This document shows positions 38,580 to 51,567 of a DNA stretch of 64,000 nt, one piece after another; position 1 is the first letter of the stretch; the number at the start of each line of letters is the position of its first letter. A program made the translations under genes and the position numbers. This stretch comes from Trichinella spiralis. Its lineage: Eukaryota > Nematoda > Enoplea > Trichinellida > Trichinellidae. The stretch spans positions 9,147,898 to 9,211,897 of the forward strand of contig CM012955.1 in NCBI GenBank assembly GCA_000181795.3. The letters are read 5' to 3'. The notes beneath the pieces are model-generated. The model made no database searches. It had not been told where the DNA came from and was given only the letters and a program-made list of their open reading frames with translations.

Positions 38580-41500
38580 TGATGCGCAGAAAAGGAAAAA
38601 GAAAAACTTTTCCCCTACTCTGACTGAAGAAGGCTGTTCGGCGTTGTCGGTGGATTTGCAGCAGGTTCGAAGATGGTTACCAAACTGATGCGCTGAAGAA
38701 TTGTTCAAATGCACAGGAAAGGAAATATCAGACGTATAATCGCTATCTTCAGATATCCCAGCTGCAAGAAGTATGATAAAAAAGCTCACAAACAGACACT
38801 TCAAAGTGGATTATCAAAAATTATTCTTCCTTTCTAGTTGAAAAAAAATCTCTGGATACTACACTTTCGACAGCAACAACCCAACAACTACAAGCATCGG
38901 CAACTAATACACAAGCTCTCTAGATCTCGAGATGCTCTTTCAATGTAAGCAATATGCGGCAAATTAACAATAATAAAATAAACTGACGAACAAGAACCAA
39001 TAATAAAATCGCAGTTCGATACTAATCGTCTGCAATAGATCAAAATATAAGGAATCATTTACTACTAGTGAACAACAATTCTCTGCGTCGGTAAATCATC
39101 CAATACTTATGAAATGAAAAAACAAAGAAAACAACAGAAAAACAAATAAATCCATTTTTTCAATTTAACTGTCAAGAAAAGAACTCTGATATTCTCAACT
39201 CAACTGACAAATGATTCGTGGCGAAATTTATTAAAACTTTTTCTTCTCCATTCAATAAATACTGTTCTTTTAATAAAATCGGGAAATTGTAAATTCTGGT
39301 ACACTTTTGCCTTTTTAATTTGAAGCAAAATACTGTCAAATGAAGTCTCATGTGAAAAATAATTTTCAACAAAATACGCTAAATTGAACCATAATTTATT
39401 TCCCGCAAATAATAATTCACACTCCTATTTATAGTATTATTGCTGATGTGTTTTGTTATATGAGAAAATAAAAAATAATAATAAATTCAAATTCTTACAT
39501 CGATTAAACTGAGCTCGTTTCATTTGCAGTTGCGCAGTGGAAATCTGAAAATAAAAATAAAAATAAATTCTAAAAATAAAATATAATACAATAAAAGCAT
39601 CAAAAAACACCAACATTCAAATGCTCCAATGTTATCATTGTTCAGTTGCATCCGTCTATTTGAACAGAATATGAACAATGGTTCGATTTCATTTAAAAAA
39701 ATAATGCACTGGGATACAGTAAGACTTGAAATTAAAAAAATTTTTAAGTGCAAATAACAGTCAGAAAACAACAGAACTTTTACATGATAGAAATTAATCA
39801 TCAAAAAGAGAAATGAATGCTCATCATTTTACAATAACTGCCATTAGCAAGTAATTAATAAAATTGAAAAATAAAAATAAAAAAAAAATATTAATTAACT
39901 GTTCTCTGAATTCGACAGTTCATAATTTGGTAATTTTGATAAATAATCGCCTCGTGATAATAGCAAAATTGAATAACAGCATGAATATAAGAAAATAAAT
40001 ATTTTTAAAAATTAAATCGAATTAAAAGTAATTGTGCAAAAATATTTCCCGATCATTCTTGCTGATCATTATTGTAAATAATTTTGAAATTTCAGTTGCC
40101 AAGTCTGAAATCTTTCTGAATACTTGTGTTTATGAAAATGCACCTTCAATGGGTATAAATTATCCATTATATGAATAATTTAATTTTTTACATATTTATA
40201 TAAGAAATCAAAATATGTGTACCCACCTGATTCATTTTCATGCATATTTTACAAGTCATTGACAATAATGCAAACAATAGCGTTTGCAAAGACCAATAAC
40301 AAGTCGATAGAGAAAAATATTGCAGACCAAAAAAACACAAGTAATGAAACTGAATGTTCTAGCAACTGAACTTATAAATATGGGAGAAAATTTACTTAGT
40401 TTTAAACATTATCTTGATAAAAGGATCACCTTATTATACGTGACTTGATTTATACCATTCTTAACAATTATAATTCACTGTTCAACTTAAATAAATTTAA
40501 AATTACAAATTAAATTTATATTGTAACAACGCACCAAACAATCAATGCTATTATGAAATTATTCAAATCACGGCTATTCCTGATAAGTTAACCATGCAAA
40601 TAATCAATTCATTAATCAAACAAAAATATACAAATAGAATACCTCTTCGTCCATGCGATTTAAAGCTTCTAATTTTTGCTGCAGTATCTGAGCTTCTTCA
40701 TCGTTGAATTCTCAAATTGAATTGAATTATTTACAAATTTGAAAAAGCTGAATATGCTGGAAAATAATAATAATTATTATTACCTAAAGGAAGTTCAAAC
40801 CGAACATCGGCAAGCAATAAATGTGAAGTTTGTCCTCGATGACCGACAACTTCACCATTTTTCGTTTCCACCTCAGAGAACAACTGCAACCATTTTCCAG
40901 AACCAGCCTGTAATAAATTTAATAATTAAAACAAAATTCCCAAAAATTTATCAATTCATTCATCGAGAATCTTCTGTGAATTTTTCCAAATACACTATTT
41001 ATAAAATCAAAAAAAAATAATATTCATCTTTGTACATTTGAAGATGAAAAATATTGATATTTTTACAATTCTTTTATACTGACTTAATTCATTTAATAAA
41101 ATTACTGCTTTAAATTTTCAAATGTCACTTTGGACAAAAAAATAAAATCCAATTTTGTACTGACAGTGAAATTATAATATCAATAAAAGCCACAATACAG
41201 TATAATTGATTAGCAAAAAACAAAAACAGAAACCCATTCGCTGAACAGATCCAACAATGAATACAAGTTATTAAATTTTTTTCAATCAAAATTCAAGATG
41301 TTTCACCTCAGTTGCATGCAATTCGTTAAAGTTACAGTATCAGTCGAGCAGGTTATTTCGTTTTTATGAGACTAATAAATAAAGCAGAATATAATTTATT
41401 CTTCAAATTTCCTCAAAATTGAAATTTCAATATTATATAGGTTAATAATATATAAGTATTAGAATTATTTCAAATTGCTACATGCTCAAGTGAATCGCAG

Positions 41501-44500
41501 TGGATGAAAATTACAACAATCAAAGCAGATTTATTTGAGTAAAAAAAATGCAAAATCTGTTTAAACAAAATTATTCTCTCCGTTTCTCAGTAATTATAGT
41601 CAATTGTATTATTGATTCAGATTAGTAAACGAAATTAAAATTGAAGATACAAAATAATCAATAATCCTTCTTACATTTTATTGTAATACGAAACCAATTT
41701 CAAAAGCTATTATTAAATTAGTTATTCACAAAAAACTGTGAGATAAATGTCAATTGTTTAGTTTTATAAATAAAATAACTTACACTGTTTTAAAATGGAA
41801 TATTAAAAATTTTAAAAATAACACTACTGTTAATTTTCATTTTTTTGTTTGAAAAATCAAAAACAGCTAGTATATAGAAATTGTTAATCGAAAAATAGTT
41901 ACAAGTCATTTTTATCATGTCATTGTATTTTAATAAATTTCAAAAATAAAAACTCATACCACGTTCGAATAATGCACTGACGTTAGTGGCATAAAATACA
42001 CGCCCATCAGTTTGTCCCACAAAACACCTTGACTCCATAATTCAAAGATCAGTCCAAGATCTAACCGTTCTGTTTCACTAAAAAAATATTATTATTATTA
42101 TTGTTGTTGTTGTTGTTGTTGTGATTGAAAATATATTCACAATGTGAAGAATAAAAATGAAAAACAATTTACAATATAAACTCTTGCTCCCAACAAGGTT
42201 CGCTTCCTTTTACTGCTACCGTAGTCGATTTGACATTCTGCAACTTCAACGTTACATAAGAATGGACTTCATCTAGAAAATTCAATTGAAAACATCATGA
42301 AAATTAAAACAAAAATATACAATAAAAAACAAGATTATTTTCATTTTCGCTATTCATATATTTTTTGAAGTAATCAATCGACCAGTACAAGTGAAAATTT
42401 AATTTTACAAATTCCTGAATGTATTCATTATGCAAATGAACGAAAATAAAAATGCCAACTATTTGTTATTTCATAATCAACTCTATTTATTTAAATATTC
42501 AAGTTAAACTGCATTATTATCATTGCTTCTATTTATTTCAAAAATTCAAAAAATAAATAAGTAAAGTTTTTGAAACAAAGCTACAGTAAGCAAGTGTAAT
42601 TTTTCTTCTGCTCTGTACAAATAAAAATAAATACAGAATTGTCCATTTTTAAACCACAATGCAATTGCAATTCTATCGGTGCAGTCGCATGCAAAAAATG
42701 AATTATTCATTTCAATTATAATTAACCAAAATTTGATCGAAAATAATTTAATTTATGGGAAATAATGAAACGGTCAATTTCAACTGTAAAAAAGCATTTT
42801 AATTGTATTAGAATATAACGTTTTCTAACTTCAACCCTGAACAATGAATCAATTAAAAATAATAAGTAAAAAGAAAAGTAAATCAATAAACAACTAAAGA
42901 CTATTTATTGTTTTATTTTTGATTATTTAATAATCATTACACATTTTGTATAAAGAACTGTTTATTCAAAATGGAAAACAATTTTAAACTTTGCCAGCGT
43001 TGGCGTTGTATATTCTTCGGCACGAGGGTTGATTATAAGCGATTGAGCATAATTTCATGCTTTCAATAAAGATAAACTGAAATCATAGCACAATGATGAT
43101 GATGATAAACGTTGCCAACGAACAATTAACTGCTATTAAATGACGCGCTCGCTTTCGGTGTTCAGTTCCATCTTTTGTTGGACGTAAAATAAGCGAAAAA
43201 GATTCCCCAGACAGGGTGAAATTATGAACAAATTTTCATTTCCCACTTCGACTTCAAACAATAAACGACGTTTAATAATTGAAAAATTGATTCATCTCCA
43301 AAATCGCGCATCAAGCAAAAATCACGCGAGCAAAAGATTAGCAACGAAACTAATTATTTGACTTAGTTATGTATATATAATTTGCATTTCGTGGCGGCAA
43401 CAAGTGAAATTTTAATTTTTGCATCAAATTCATTGGCATCGTGTAACATGAACTCTAACAGTAACACCGATGCATTTTGCAACCAGTGGAAGAATGTTTT
43501 TAAGCAAATCCTGAACTCCAACATAGAAAGTCAAACATAACAACAACGAAAAACCAAAAGTCAGTCATAATCAATCTCACAGATGAATCTATTATTATTA
43601 ATCATAATATTCTGACAACTCAACCTATCAATTATGTAAATTTCAACACTTACAATAACAATTTATTTATTAACAAAAAAACAAAATTTTTACTTACCAC
43701 TTGCACCATGCAGTCGTGCTTTCTTCACTAAAATTAGAAAAAAAGCAAATTAGTTTAAAAACAGTGGCAAATTATTTTCATAAAAATAGAAAATTGGACA
43801 ATCAATCTGCTTACAAAATTCATGCTCACAAACGCAGTAGGCAAATATATGGACAGTTTGAATATGAAAAGATGCCAAGAAAAATATTTAAATCAAAAAT
43901 CATTCCATCGCTGAATTTTCTGCTTAAATATTATTGTCATCAACTTTAATAACAGGTTCACTTGCTACTTACTGTACTGCACGATATCAAAATAATGACG
44001 AAAATCATTATTACAATTTCCAATAAACAGATTTTTAACATTAATAAATTGTATTACGGTTAATATTTAATAAATAAATAAATAAATAAATAATAATTCA
44101 TTGTGTATTTTACTTTTTGCGTTTACTCAATCATTTGAAACCTATCAATAAAATATGCAATGTTCCATGAATTTACTTTTACTTCAATCTCATTTTCATA
44201 ATAAATGCAAGCTATTATTTGCAAGAAATTTCGTTTTAATATTTTATATATTTATTCATTGTGAAAAAGAAAATAAAATGAAATGATCAATTATCAAAAC
44301 TTATTGATTAATGATAATAACAAGCTATCGACACTGGCAAGATAATGATGAATCAAATAATGAATAATAAGATTGAAAGGACACTTGTGATTATTTTCAA
44401 ATGAATGATTTAATAATAAGAGGGAAGAAAAGAAAATATTAATAGATCCTGCCGTTTATAAATAAAAAATGACATTTATGAAAAAAAGATAAAAATGCTC

Positions 44501-47500
44501 TTTTTTTATAAATTTCAATTCATTTATTGTGGAAATATATTTTCAAACGCTTGCTTGTCGGTTTCCTTATGCATGGTAGATAAAATTTGCATTTCTGTAA
44601 CAGTCATTTCTACTACAGTATGATGAAAAGAAAAGAAAGTTTTTGATTAAATTTAAAAATAAAAAAGAAGAATATTATCGAAGTTTGAAACACCTTTATC
44701 TAATTTTAGATCTTTAAATTTCACAGTAAATGAAATTTGTTCAAATGAATGTGCGCATGCGTATTTTGCTTTATGAAAAATAAATTTCGCACCAGCAAAT
44801 CAAAATCACTTTTCATGCAATGCAATTGAATGGGCCTTTTGAGATGCTAAACAGCCGATTTCAATAAAATATTGTCCATCAATGAACAGCTTATAGAATA
44901 AACAAATCGAATGCAATGACGTCATGAAGCTAATTGCACCACTGCCGCGTAAAGCTGAGCTAACAATAAAGCTGACGTCGTGTACCTTACCGCCGCCGCG
45001 GCCGCCCACTGTAATGCATGTTGAATAATGAATAAATAAAAATTTCAAGTCAAAAATACAATATAAAATGCTTTTCAATCAACGTGTTGCTATTTTAACG
45101 CCTTCAATGAAAATTTCAACAACATCTAAATGTACAAATTATTATACTGAGCATAATTACAAAGCAAAATTGCCATCAGTACAAAAGTGAGTGAAAAAAT
45201 AAATAACATTTAAGCAAATTAAACAGTTTGAATGAAAATTTAATATAAATTCAACAAAGCAGAACTGAATTTTGCTTTTAACGTGAACGATACGAAAAAT
45301 GACATCAATAATAAATTTTCCAATAAAGAACTACCGCTTTCAGCAAACTTATTACAATTCGAAAATTAAAATTATCATCAAAAATGGTTTAATGAAAGCA
45401 AACTTGCTTGTTTTTTTTAATAAAATTTGTTTATTGAGAAACAATTTTTATTGTATACGTTGGTAATTTATTTATTTAACAAAGTGAAACGAACAGACGA
45501 CGTTTAGCCGATTTAATTCGATCAATTAAACTACTTGTCAGAAGCAAAGAAAATTCTGATTAAATACACTTCATATTTCGTTGTCAATTAAATGTATCTT
45601 TCTGTTCAAATTGACAAAATATGTTAAAAATGAAAAATCCCAATAATAATAACTTGATAATAGAAAATTATACATACAGTATCCCCATACATATGCATAT
45701 AAAAGAATTTTTTCCAGTTTGAAAACAATCACGAAAGGATTTAAACAAAAGAAAGGAAAAAAATGTAATAATAATAATTATTGTATCCATACCTCGAATG
45801 TAACAGAGAATCAATGTGGCGAAATTTTCATCAGATATAGTATTCATTTTGAAAATTTTGCAGTGTTGTCTTGCTGAACAGATGAACAGCAAAAGTAAGC
45901 AAAGTATAAAAGCATGCCAGCGAAGTTAATGTGAAAAGCGCCACCTGTCACCTTTTGTCATGTTAAATAGGTAATATTTGCAAAAGGATCAATGTGACTG
46001 ACAAAAGTGCTAACAAAAGATTGGTGCTGTGGGATGAAAAATAAAAATGAATCAACCAATCTCGGCAGTAATATTTGTAAAAAGAGAATGAAATTAATAA
46101 TAATGAATGAATGAATAAATAAATAAATAAATAAATGTTCAAGGAGAAAATGATCAAGTTGGTTGTGCAGAAATCAGCCAACCTAAAGTCGAAATTATCG
46201 ATTGAAGTTCGGATGGCTTATATAGCGCAATAAAAGCTGCCTAAAGCAACCAGCACAAGTCGGAAGTGAGCAAATTGGCAAACCAGCCACTTGCCGTTGG
46301 AAAAATGAAAATTGGACAATTTAATTAAAAGAAGCTCAAACAAAATGCCAAAACGTTTGTCACAACAAATCTTCGATTTCAAGCAAAATTCCCATTTTAA
46401 ACTACAGAATAAGATTTCCAATTTCCAACACTGGCATCAAGCTACAGCTGTTCCCCCCTCCCTCCCCTCAGTTCAGCGTTCCTGCCCCTCGGACAACAAA
46501 CAAACAAGAAAAAACAACAAAATACATACGTTCAAAAAATGCAAATAGCAAATCAATAAACACAACTTTCCCAAAACGCTTGCATAAACAACTATTTTTC
46601 AGATTCATAAAATTCCATATACAAATATATACGTATATATATATATATATATTTATTTATTTATTTATATATGTGATAGAGGACACTATTTTTGAATTCA
46701 AAAATACTTTAAAACATTGATTAATTCAATTGGAAATATTAAATTGCATTAAAATTAATAATTGAATGTTCCAAATAAAGAAATAAACTTGTACAATGAA
46801 CACTTATTATAAGTAACAAAAATGAAAGTCAAATGCCAAAATGTGTACATCGGGTGACAGATATTTGTAACACCGCCATCACTTTTCGGTATGAAATAAT
46901 TTAATTTGATTGTGCATAAAAATCAATAAAAAATAAGAGTGAAATCAGTTACTCAAGAAATTGAATTACGCTTGTGTTTTAAAAATTCACTCACATGTCA
47001 AAAAATGATTATGAAGCACTGCAAAAAGAATGAAAAAGTAGCTTAAGAAGCACAATGTTGTCATTATTGGTATTACAAAAGTCGATGAAGTGTTCAATGA
47101 TAAAAATATAAATGAAATTTAAAAAATAGAAAAAAAGTAAATATATTATATATTGCGAAAAGGAAAGGGAAATAAATTATGATTTAAGATGAATGAAACA
47201 ATTCAAAATGAAAACATTTGTATCGTTATTCGTTTCAAATTTCATATTGAAAATCGCCTTTCGTGCAAATATTATTTCCATATGTGACTTGTATGAGGAA
47301 GCAAATTTTTTGCGTCTCATTTAAAATATTATTCAACTCCATTTAGTTATACATTTATTAAACAGACCAAAACAGCATCACTACTGCACAATTCAAATAC
47401 AGTATTACAGAATATATGCAAGTCTGAAAAAAATTAAGAAAAAAATAATAACCCCAATATAGAAACAAAATAACATGAGAGCGGTTTCTTAAAATAGTTT

Positions 47501-50500
47501 CAAAAAAATCAATATTTTTAATAAATTACAAAAATATTAAATAAAAAATTTAAACTTTAAACAACTTTTACAAACATCAACAATCTTCAAAAAGACCAAA
47601 AGTGTCATGGAAGAAAATCAATTATCACTGAATTAAATAAGATAACATATAATTAAAATGTATAGATTTTTCAAAAATTCTGTACAGAAAAATAGACAAA
47701 AAACAAAAAGTACATCGTTGTAATTGCCTAACGTACAATTACTTTTATTATTCATTAAACATTCAAATAACATTTCGATAAATTAAAATGATACAAGAAG
47801 TAATTAATTATTTCTTGTTAATTCATGACAATAATTCAAATTTCAATTGAATAAAAAACTTCTCTTAACAAATACTATATATATATATATATATTAAAAG
47901 ATTGAAGAAACGTGTCAATTTTTATATTACATAAAATAAACAATCGTAAAAATAATCAATAAATTAATTTTCTGCTTGATAAATAATAAATGTGAATTTT
48001 ATGCTGTATTGCAACTCACGGAGGATCACCATTAATCAAAATAACGAAAATGTAAATAAATTTGAACATCACCATCATCATCATAATACAGTTGTACTTT
48101 TGAAATTAGATTAAACCACAAGCAATTATCATTGCTTACAGTGTTACTCTTCATAGCATGAATTTGAAATTGGATTCAATTTTAATAAATCAAAATTTGA
48201 AATATTAGAAAACTGATAATATAAGAATTAAAAAATGCTTTACAACTACAGCATGTGAATGTGAAAATTTTGTTGACATTGAACTTGAAAATTTAGCTTA
48301 ACGAAACATTTTACCTATTTCCAACGAGTTAATTTATATTTATTTGATGTACTATTAATATTATTGAAAGTGGTGTCGGCAAAGAAGAAAACACTGAAAA
48401 TTGACCCTTCACTATAATATTTTTGTGATAACTGATATTCAATAGTCAATTTAAAAAGCTATTTAACGTGTCCAATAAATTGAAATGATGCCCAAGAAGA
48501 GTTTTTTTTATTTTATTGCAGAAAAATCTTTTTTGTCCAGTAATGTGAATCGTAAATACGTCGACTTGTTATTAATGTTGTAATTTAAACGTCCATATCA
48601 TGTTTATTTGCCAAAGTAACACTAAACGAATAGACTGTATCAAGAAATGATGAGATACTAAAAAAAAGCAATCAAAGATGTTGGCGTCTGCTGTTAGATA
48701 AGCAGTGTTTCGTTTCATCTTTATGCGATATCTTAACCAAATTTCCCAAATGCATCGTTTCTGTCGGTGTTTCTGTGAAAACATTGCTTCATTGGTCGAT
48801 GATACGATTTAGCTTGAGCCGTAAAATCTAATATCATCACCAGCGGAAATTTAACAAATAACGAAGTTTCAATTTAAGTCGGCAATTGACAGAAAACATC
48901 ATTGAAAACTTCCATCAACATTTCAATAATTCAAAGAAACAATTTATCCAAGTCCATCAATGCTTTGCTCTTCGTTGCTCAAGAATGTTAATCAAAAATC
49001 ATACTTTAAAGTGTTTTAATTACAGTCAAACGTTACATGAATAAATTTAACAGATCAGGCCATAATCTTGATGTTGAAAATGAAACGTACCGTGAATTTA
49101 TTTACATGAAGTGCGGTAATTTCATTTTTATTCACTTCTGCAACGCAAATGTCAATTTCGTACTGTTTTTTTTTGAACTTCATCTCGTCATGTTTTTCCT
49201 TTTTTACATACATTTCTTCAATTGTTATATTGAATATATTGATTAATGAAAATTAACTGTTTATTTTATCAAAAATAAGAAATTTTCATCATCTTAAAAC
49301 AAAAAAAGAAAACTATTATTTTAAACAATGTTCGGAATACTGTACCAAATTTCAAAACAAATACCATATTCATACACCGTGATGAAAATTATGGCCTAAT
49401 ATGTAAAATAAACAACCTATAAGTAATTGTTTAATTATTGTTAATAGTTATGAAGTGATAGAATAAATGTAAAAATAAAAAAAAATAAGTGCATCACTAA
49501 AGTACATTTATAGTTATACAATAGATGACTGCATTTAGATTTCAATTTCTTCGATAATAAGAAAAACACAAAATAAAAAATAATAGACCTGATTTGTATG
49601 TATAAATGACTCATATGTTTATAATGAATACCATATAAAACATTGATAAGCTTCTGCTTTGAACAGTTGAAAAATCATACAATGAAACCAGATAAAGCTA
49701 ACAAAAGCAGATTCACATCACATTGTTGCGCTGCAAATTCAGATACGTGAATCAACAAAACTGTGTATTAATATTATTGTGTCAATAAGAAATTATCTTT
49801 TTTGTAACATTAAAAATTACATCATACTGTAAGTAAATTTTGTTTAAATAGCTTTCAAATTACTTAAAATATTTGCATTTCTGTGCAACCACTTTTACTC
49901 ATTTATAAATACACCGTTTTTTCCATTTCAACTTGCTTTTTCAATAGGTACCAATCTATGAATGCAATGCTAATGCGCTGAAAGATTGTGTTCATCTTAA
50001 TATTCAACATAAAACTTATAATAAACAAATTGCTAACAATAAATGAAAAGTGATCATTATAATGTTCAAACCGAATGTTCAACTAAATAAAAAATGTCAA
50101 AATTCATAAATGGCAAAACTTTATTCAATGAAACGAACACAAAATACAAGCAAAAAACAATTTCCAAAAAGTGGCAATACAATCCACCAAACAAGATGAA
50201 ATGAACAATAATAAAAGTGGCGCTAATGACAATTTAAAGTACAACAAAAGAAACAATAAAACGTAAAAGAATAATAAAGTAAAATAAAAAATCAATCACA
50301 ACACAACGACCGACCAAACGTTTCCACATCTGCAACAAAACAAATAACGTATCATAATCGCATCATACAAACAAGTCAACAAATAAACTGCCCAACACAA
50401 CAGCCCTAAATGAAAATTCCGCGTAAATGAATCCTATAATTGAAAATTTTCCCAGCCTTCAATTCCGCTTCTTGAAAATTCTTCTCAATAGTAAATAATC

Positions 50501-51567
50501 ATAATAATAATTGATAAATTCAAATTTACAAGCATGCTTCCAGTATTTAAGTCAACTGAACAAATTAACAATAAATTAAAACCTTTTCTAAAATAAATTT
50601 TGCAATTTTATTTGGAAATAAATAAATCTGTCTCAAAAGCAAACAAACGCGTCACGCTGAAAAGAAGAAATTAAAATTTAACACTGAATTCGCTAATTAA
50701 ATTTTGAAAAAATCTATAAACTGTCATATTGCACTGCAGAAAATCAAAGCTAAGTCGACCAAACTGAAATTTTAAAATTCCCGAAGGAAAGATACATAAA
50801 GCATCATCGAGCATTAAAAGCGCGTCATTGCGCAGCGGTTTATTGAACACTTTGCTTGCATAGTAAAGCAATTTTAACCAACGCCCACATTTTGTTCTTT
50901 CAAATGGTTGAATTTAAAAATAAAGGAAAGAAATAGCAGACGTTTTCACAAAAGTTAAATACTCGCTCTATTGTTGCAAGAAGAAAGCGACGTAAACAAC
51001 CACGCTTGTGAAGGCGGATCAGCAATTGAAATATGCTAATTTCATTATTGGTGATAAGCCCACATATTGATCAGCATAATGCAGACTTTTGAGCAGCTGC
51101 AGAAAAGGAGAGGCTCGTAAATCGATACAGTGTGAGACTGTCTCGATGCATTCTAGTCAATAGAACAAGAGACTGCAATTAAGCTACCTGTCGAAATAAC
51201 ATATTATCTACCAGCAGGTTGCACAGCTTTCATCAAATCAAATTTTTGTCAATTTCCAGTTTCAAAAGCTTAAATTCAATATACAGAAGAAAATTCAAAT
51301 CCTTTACACCTAATCTAAGATCATCAGGATTAACACTACAGTGAAACAAATAACAAAATCATAAACAAACACAGTTCAAATTGAATAATCTTCAGGTACT
51401 AATAATAGATGACAATGCAAAAACCATTCTCTTATAAATATTTCAAAAAAGAAAGAAATTAATCACATCGGACAAACAAAATTAGCGCCAACAGAACTGA
51501 AACTACCTTCCGCATCAAAACACAACTCAAACATCATAAGCTTACCACAAATGCACAAAAGGGACAT
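24991..51567 (-). CDS. unc-13: UNC-13/Munc13 synaptic vesicle priming protein
   Basis: UNC-13 primes synaptic vesicles by opening syntaxin. Constitutive exons: 51567-51546, 43727-43698, 42272-42173, 42077-41960, 40907-40784, 40710-40643, 39544-39499, 38761-38619, 38495-38224, 36552-36463, 35402-35337, 34198-34082, 32159-31802, 31732-31622, 31050-30979, 30909-30690, 30607-30484, 30225-30119, 30043-29902, 29830-29789, 29729-29602, 29477-29299, 29033-28716, 28643-28554, 28370-28257, 28194-28046, 27966-27881, 27695-27569, 27508-27412, 27322-27179, 27113-27036, 26970-26804, 26732-26534, 26461-26393, 26334-26233, 26162-25937, 25859-25764, 25711-25552, 25330-24991. They give about 1746 residues with every phase matching. 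C2A spans about 1-125. A basic amphipathic segment at 502-518 ([14 protein letters not shown]) resembles the calmodulin site. C1 at 601-650 has all its zinc-binding H and C residues. C2B (about 722-850) keeps calcium ligands D740, D746, D792 and D794. MUN is about 905-1500 and C2C about 1557-1690. Residues 180-500 are poorly conserved. Confidence 0.95.
30690..30909 (-). CDS. unc-13: unc-13 C1-domain exon
   Basis: This exon encodes the diacylglycerol/phorbol-ester-binding C1 domain. The fingerprint is complete: H, then CYEC, CSEC, H and two further cysteines with C1 spacing. The preceding segment ([11 protein letters not shown]) is also invariant in Munc13 proteins. This exon identifies the gene most clearly. 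Confidence 0.95.
31446..31454 (-). CDS. unc-13: candidate unc-13 9-base microexon
   Basis: GTGCTGAAG sits between a strong acceptor (about 30 mostly pyrimidine bases ending in TAG) and a GTAAAC donor. It is phase 0 on both sides and lies between exons 31732-31622 and 31050-30979. Inclusion would add VLK after LVSEL, about 90 residues before the C1 domain. The neighbouring exons also join in frame without it, so it would be a cassette. Confidence 0.4.
32747..32757 (-). CDS. unc-13: possible internal start exon for short UNC-13
   Basis: On the minus strand, ATG AAA ATC AG is followed by a GTACTG donor. It leaves phase 2, the phase needed to enter the exon at 32159. A transcript starting here would skip C2A and encode a short isoform, as known for nematode unc-13. 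The donor is mediocre and the phase match has a one-in-three chance of being accidental. Confidence 0.2.
37890..37927. repeat. (ATATT)n pentanucleotide array
   Basis: Five to six ATATT units in the unc-13 intron between 38224 and 36552. Confidence 0.9.
42089..42121. repeat. (ATT)n-(GTT)n microsatellite
   Basis: Trinucleotide array only about 12 bases upstream of the acceptor of the unc-13 exon starting at 42077. It forms part of the region around that 3' splice site. Confidence 0.9.
44917..44980. promoter_or_regulatory. two CRE-like sites in a GC island
   Basis: TGACGTCA lies at 44917-44924 and TGACGTCG at 44973-44980, directly downstream (on the minus strand) of the GC-rich 18-mer at 44991-45008. 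Together they form an island of about 100 bases in AT-rich intron sequence. It may be an internal unc-13 promoter or splicing-control region; this is inference. Confidence 0.25.
44991..45008 (-). CDS. unc-13: candidate unc-13 18-base microexon
   Basis: Eighteen bases, almost all G or C, including a NotI site, lie between a CAG acceptor and a GTAAGG donor. The segment fits phase 1 at both ends and would add VGGRGG (with the split codon) before VKKARLHG. It is far more GC-rich than anything near it. It could instead be the end of a longer alternative first exon, or part of a small promoter island with two TGACGTC-type sites. Confidence 0.35.
45793..45873 (-). CDS. unc-13: unc-13 81-base alternative exon
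   Basis: This lies inside the first coding intron. A strong polypyrimidine tract ends in CAG at 45874, and the donor is GTATGG. The exon is 81 bases, open throughout, and phase 1 at both ends. It could therefore be skipped, or inserted between MSLLCIC and VKKARLHG as 27 residues. Alternatively its own ATG at 45847 could be an alternative start: it ends ATLILCYIR, which is again a plausible first C2A strand. Which use is real cannot be read from DNA alone. Confidence 0.5.
51546..51567 (-). CDS. unc-13: unc-13 first coding exon (MSLLC start)
   Basis: This 22-base coding part of an exon encodes MSLLCIC plus one base and ends in a strong GTAAGC donor. Vertebrate Munc13 proteins begin MSLLCVGVKKAK. 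Joining this exon in phase 1 to 43727 gives MSLLCIC followed by VKKARLHG, matching that start closely. The flank on its 5' side, up to about 51690, is much richer in G+C than its surroundings and has stops in every frame, as expected for 5' UTR. Confidence 0.8.

Larger units (their letters stand above)
43728..51545 (-). other. unc-13 first coding intron, 7.8 kb
   Basis: A large, mostly low-complexity intron. It contains the 81-base exon at 45793-45873, the GC island at 44917-45008 and several AT and AAAT arrays (44074-44093, about 46114-46137, 46629-46672, 47877-47894). Open frames elsewhere in it are short and unrecognisable. Large first introns often hold enhancers, but none is recognisable here. 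Confidence 0.6.
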
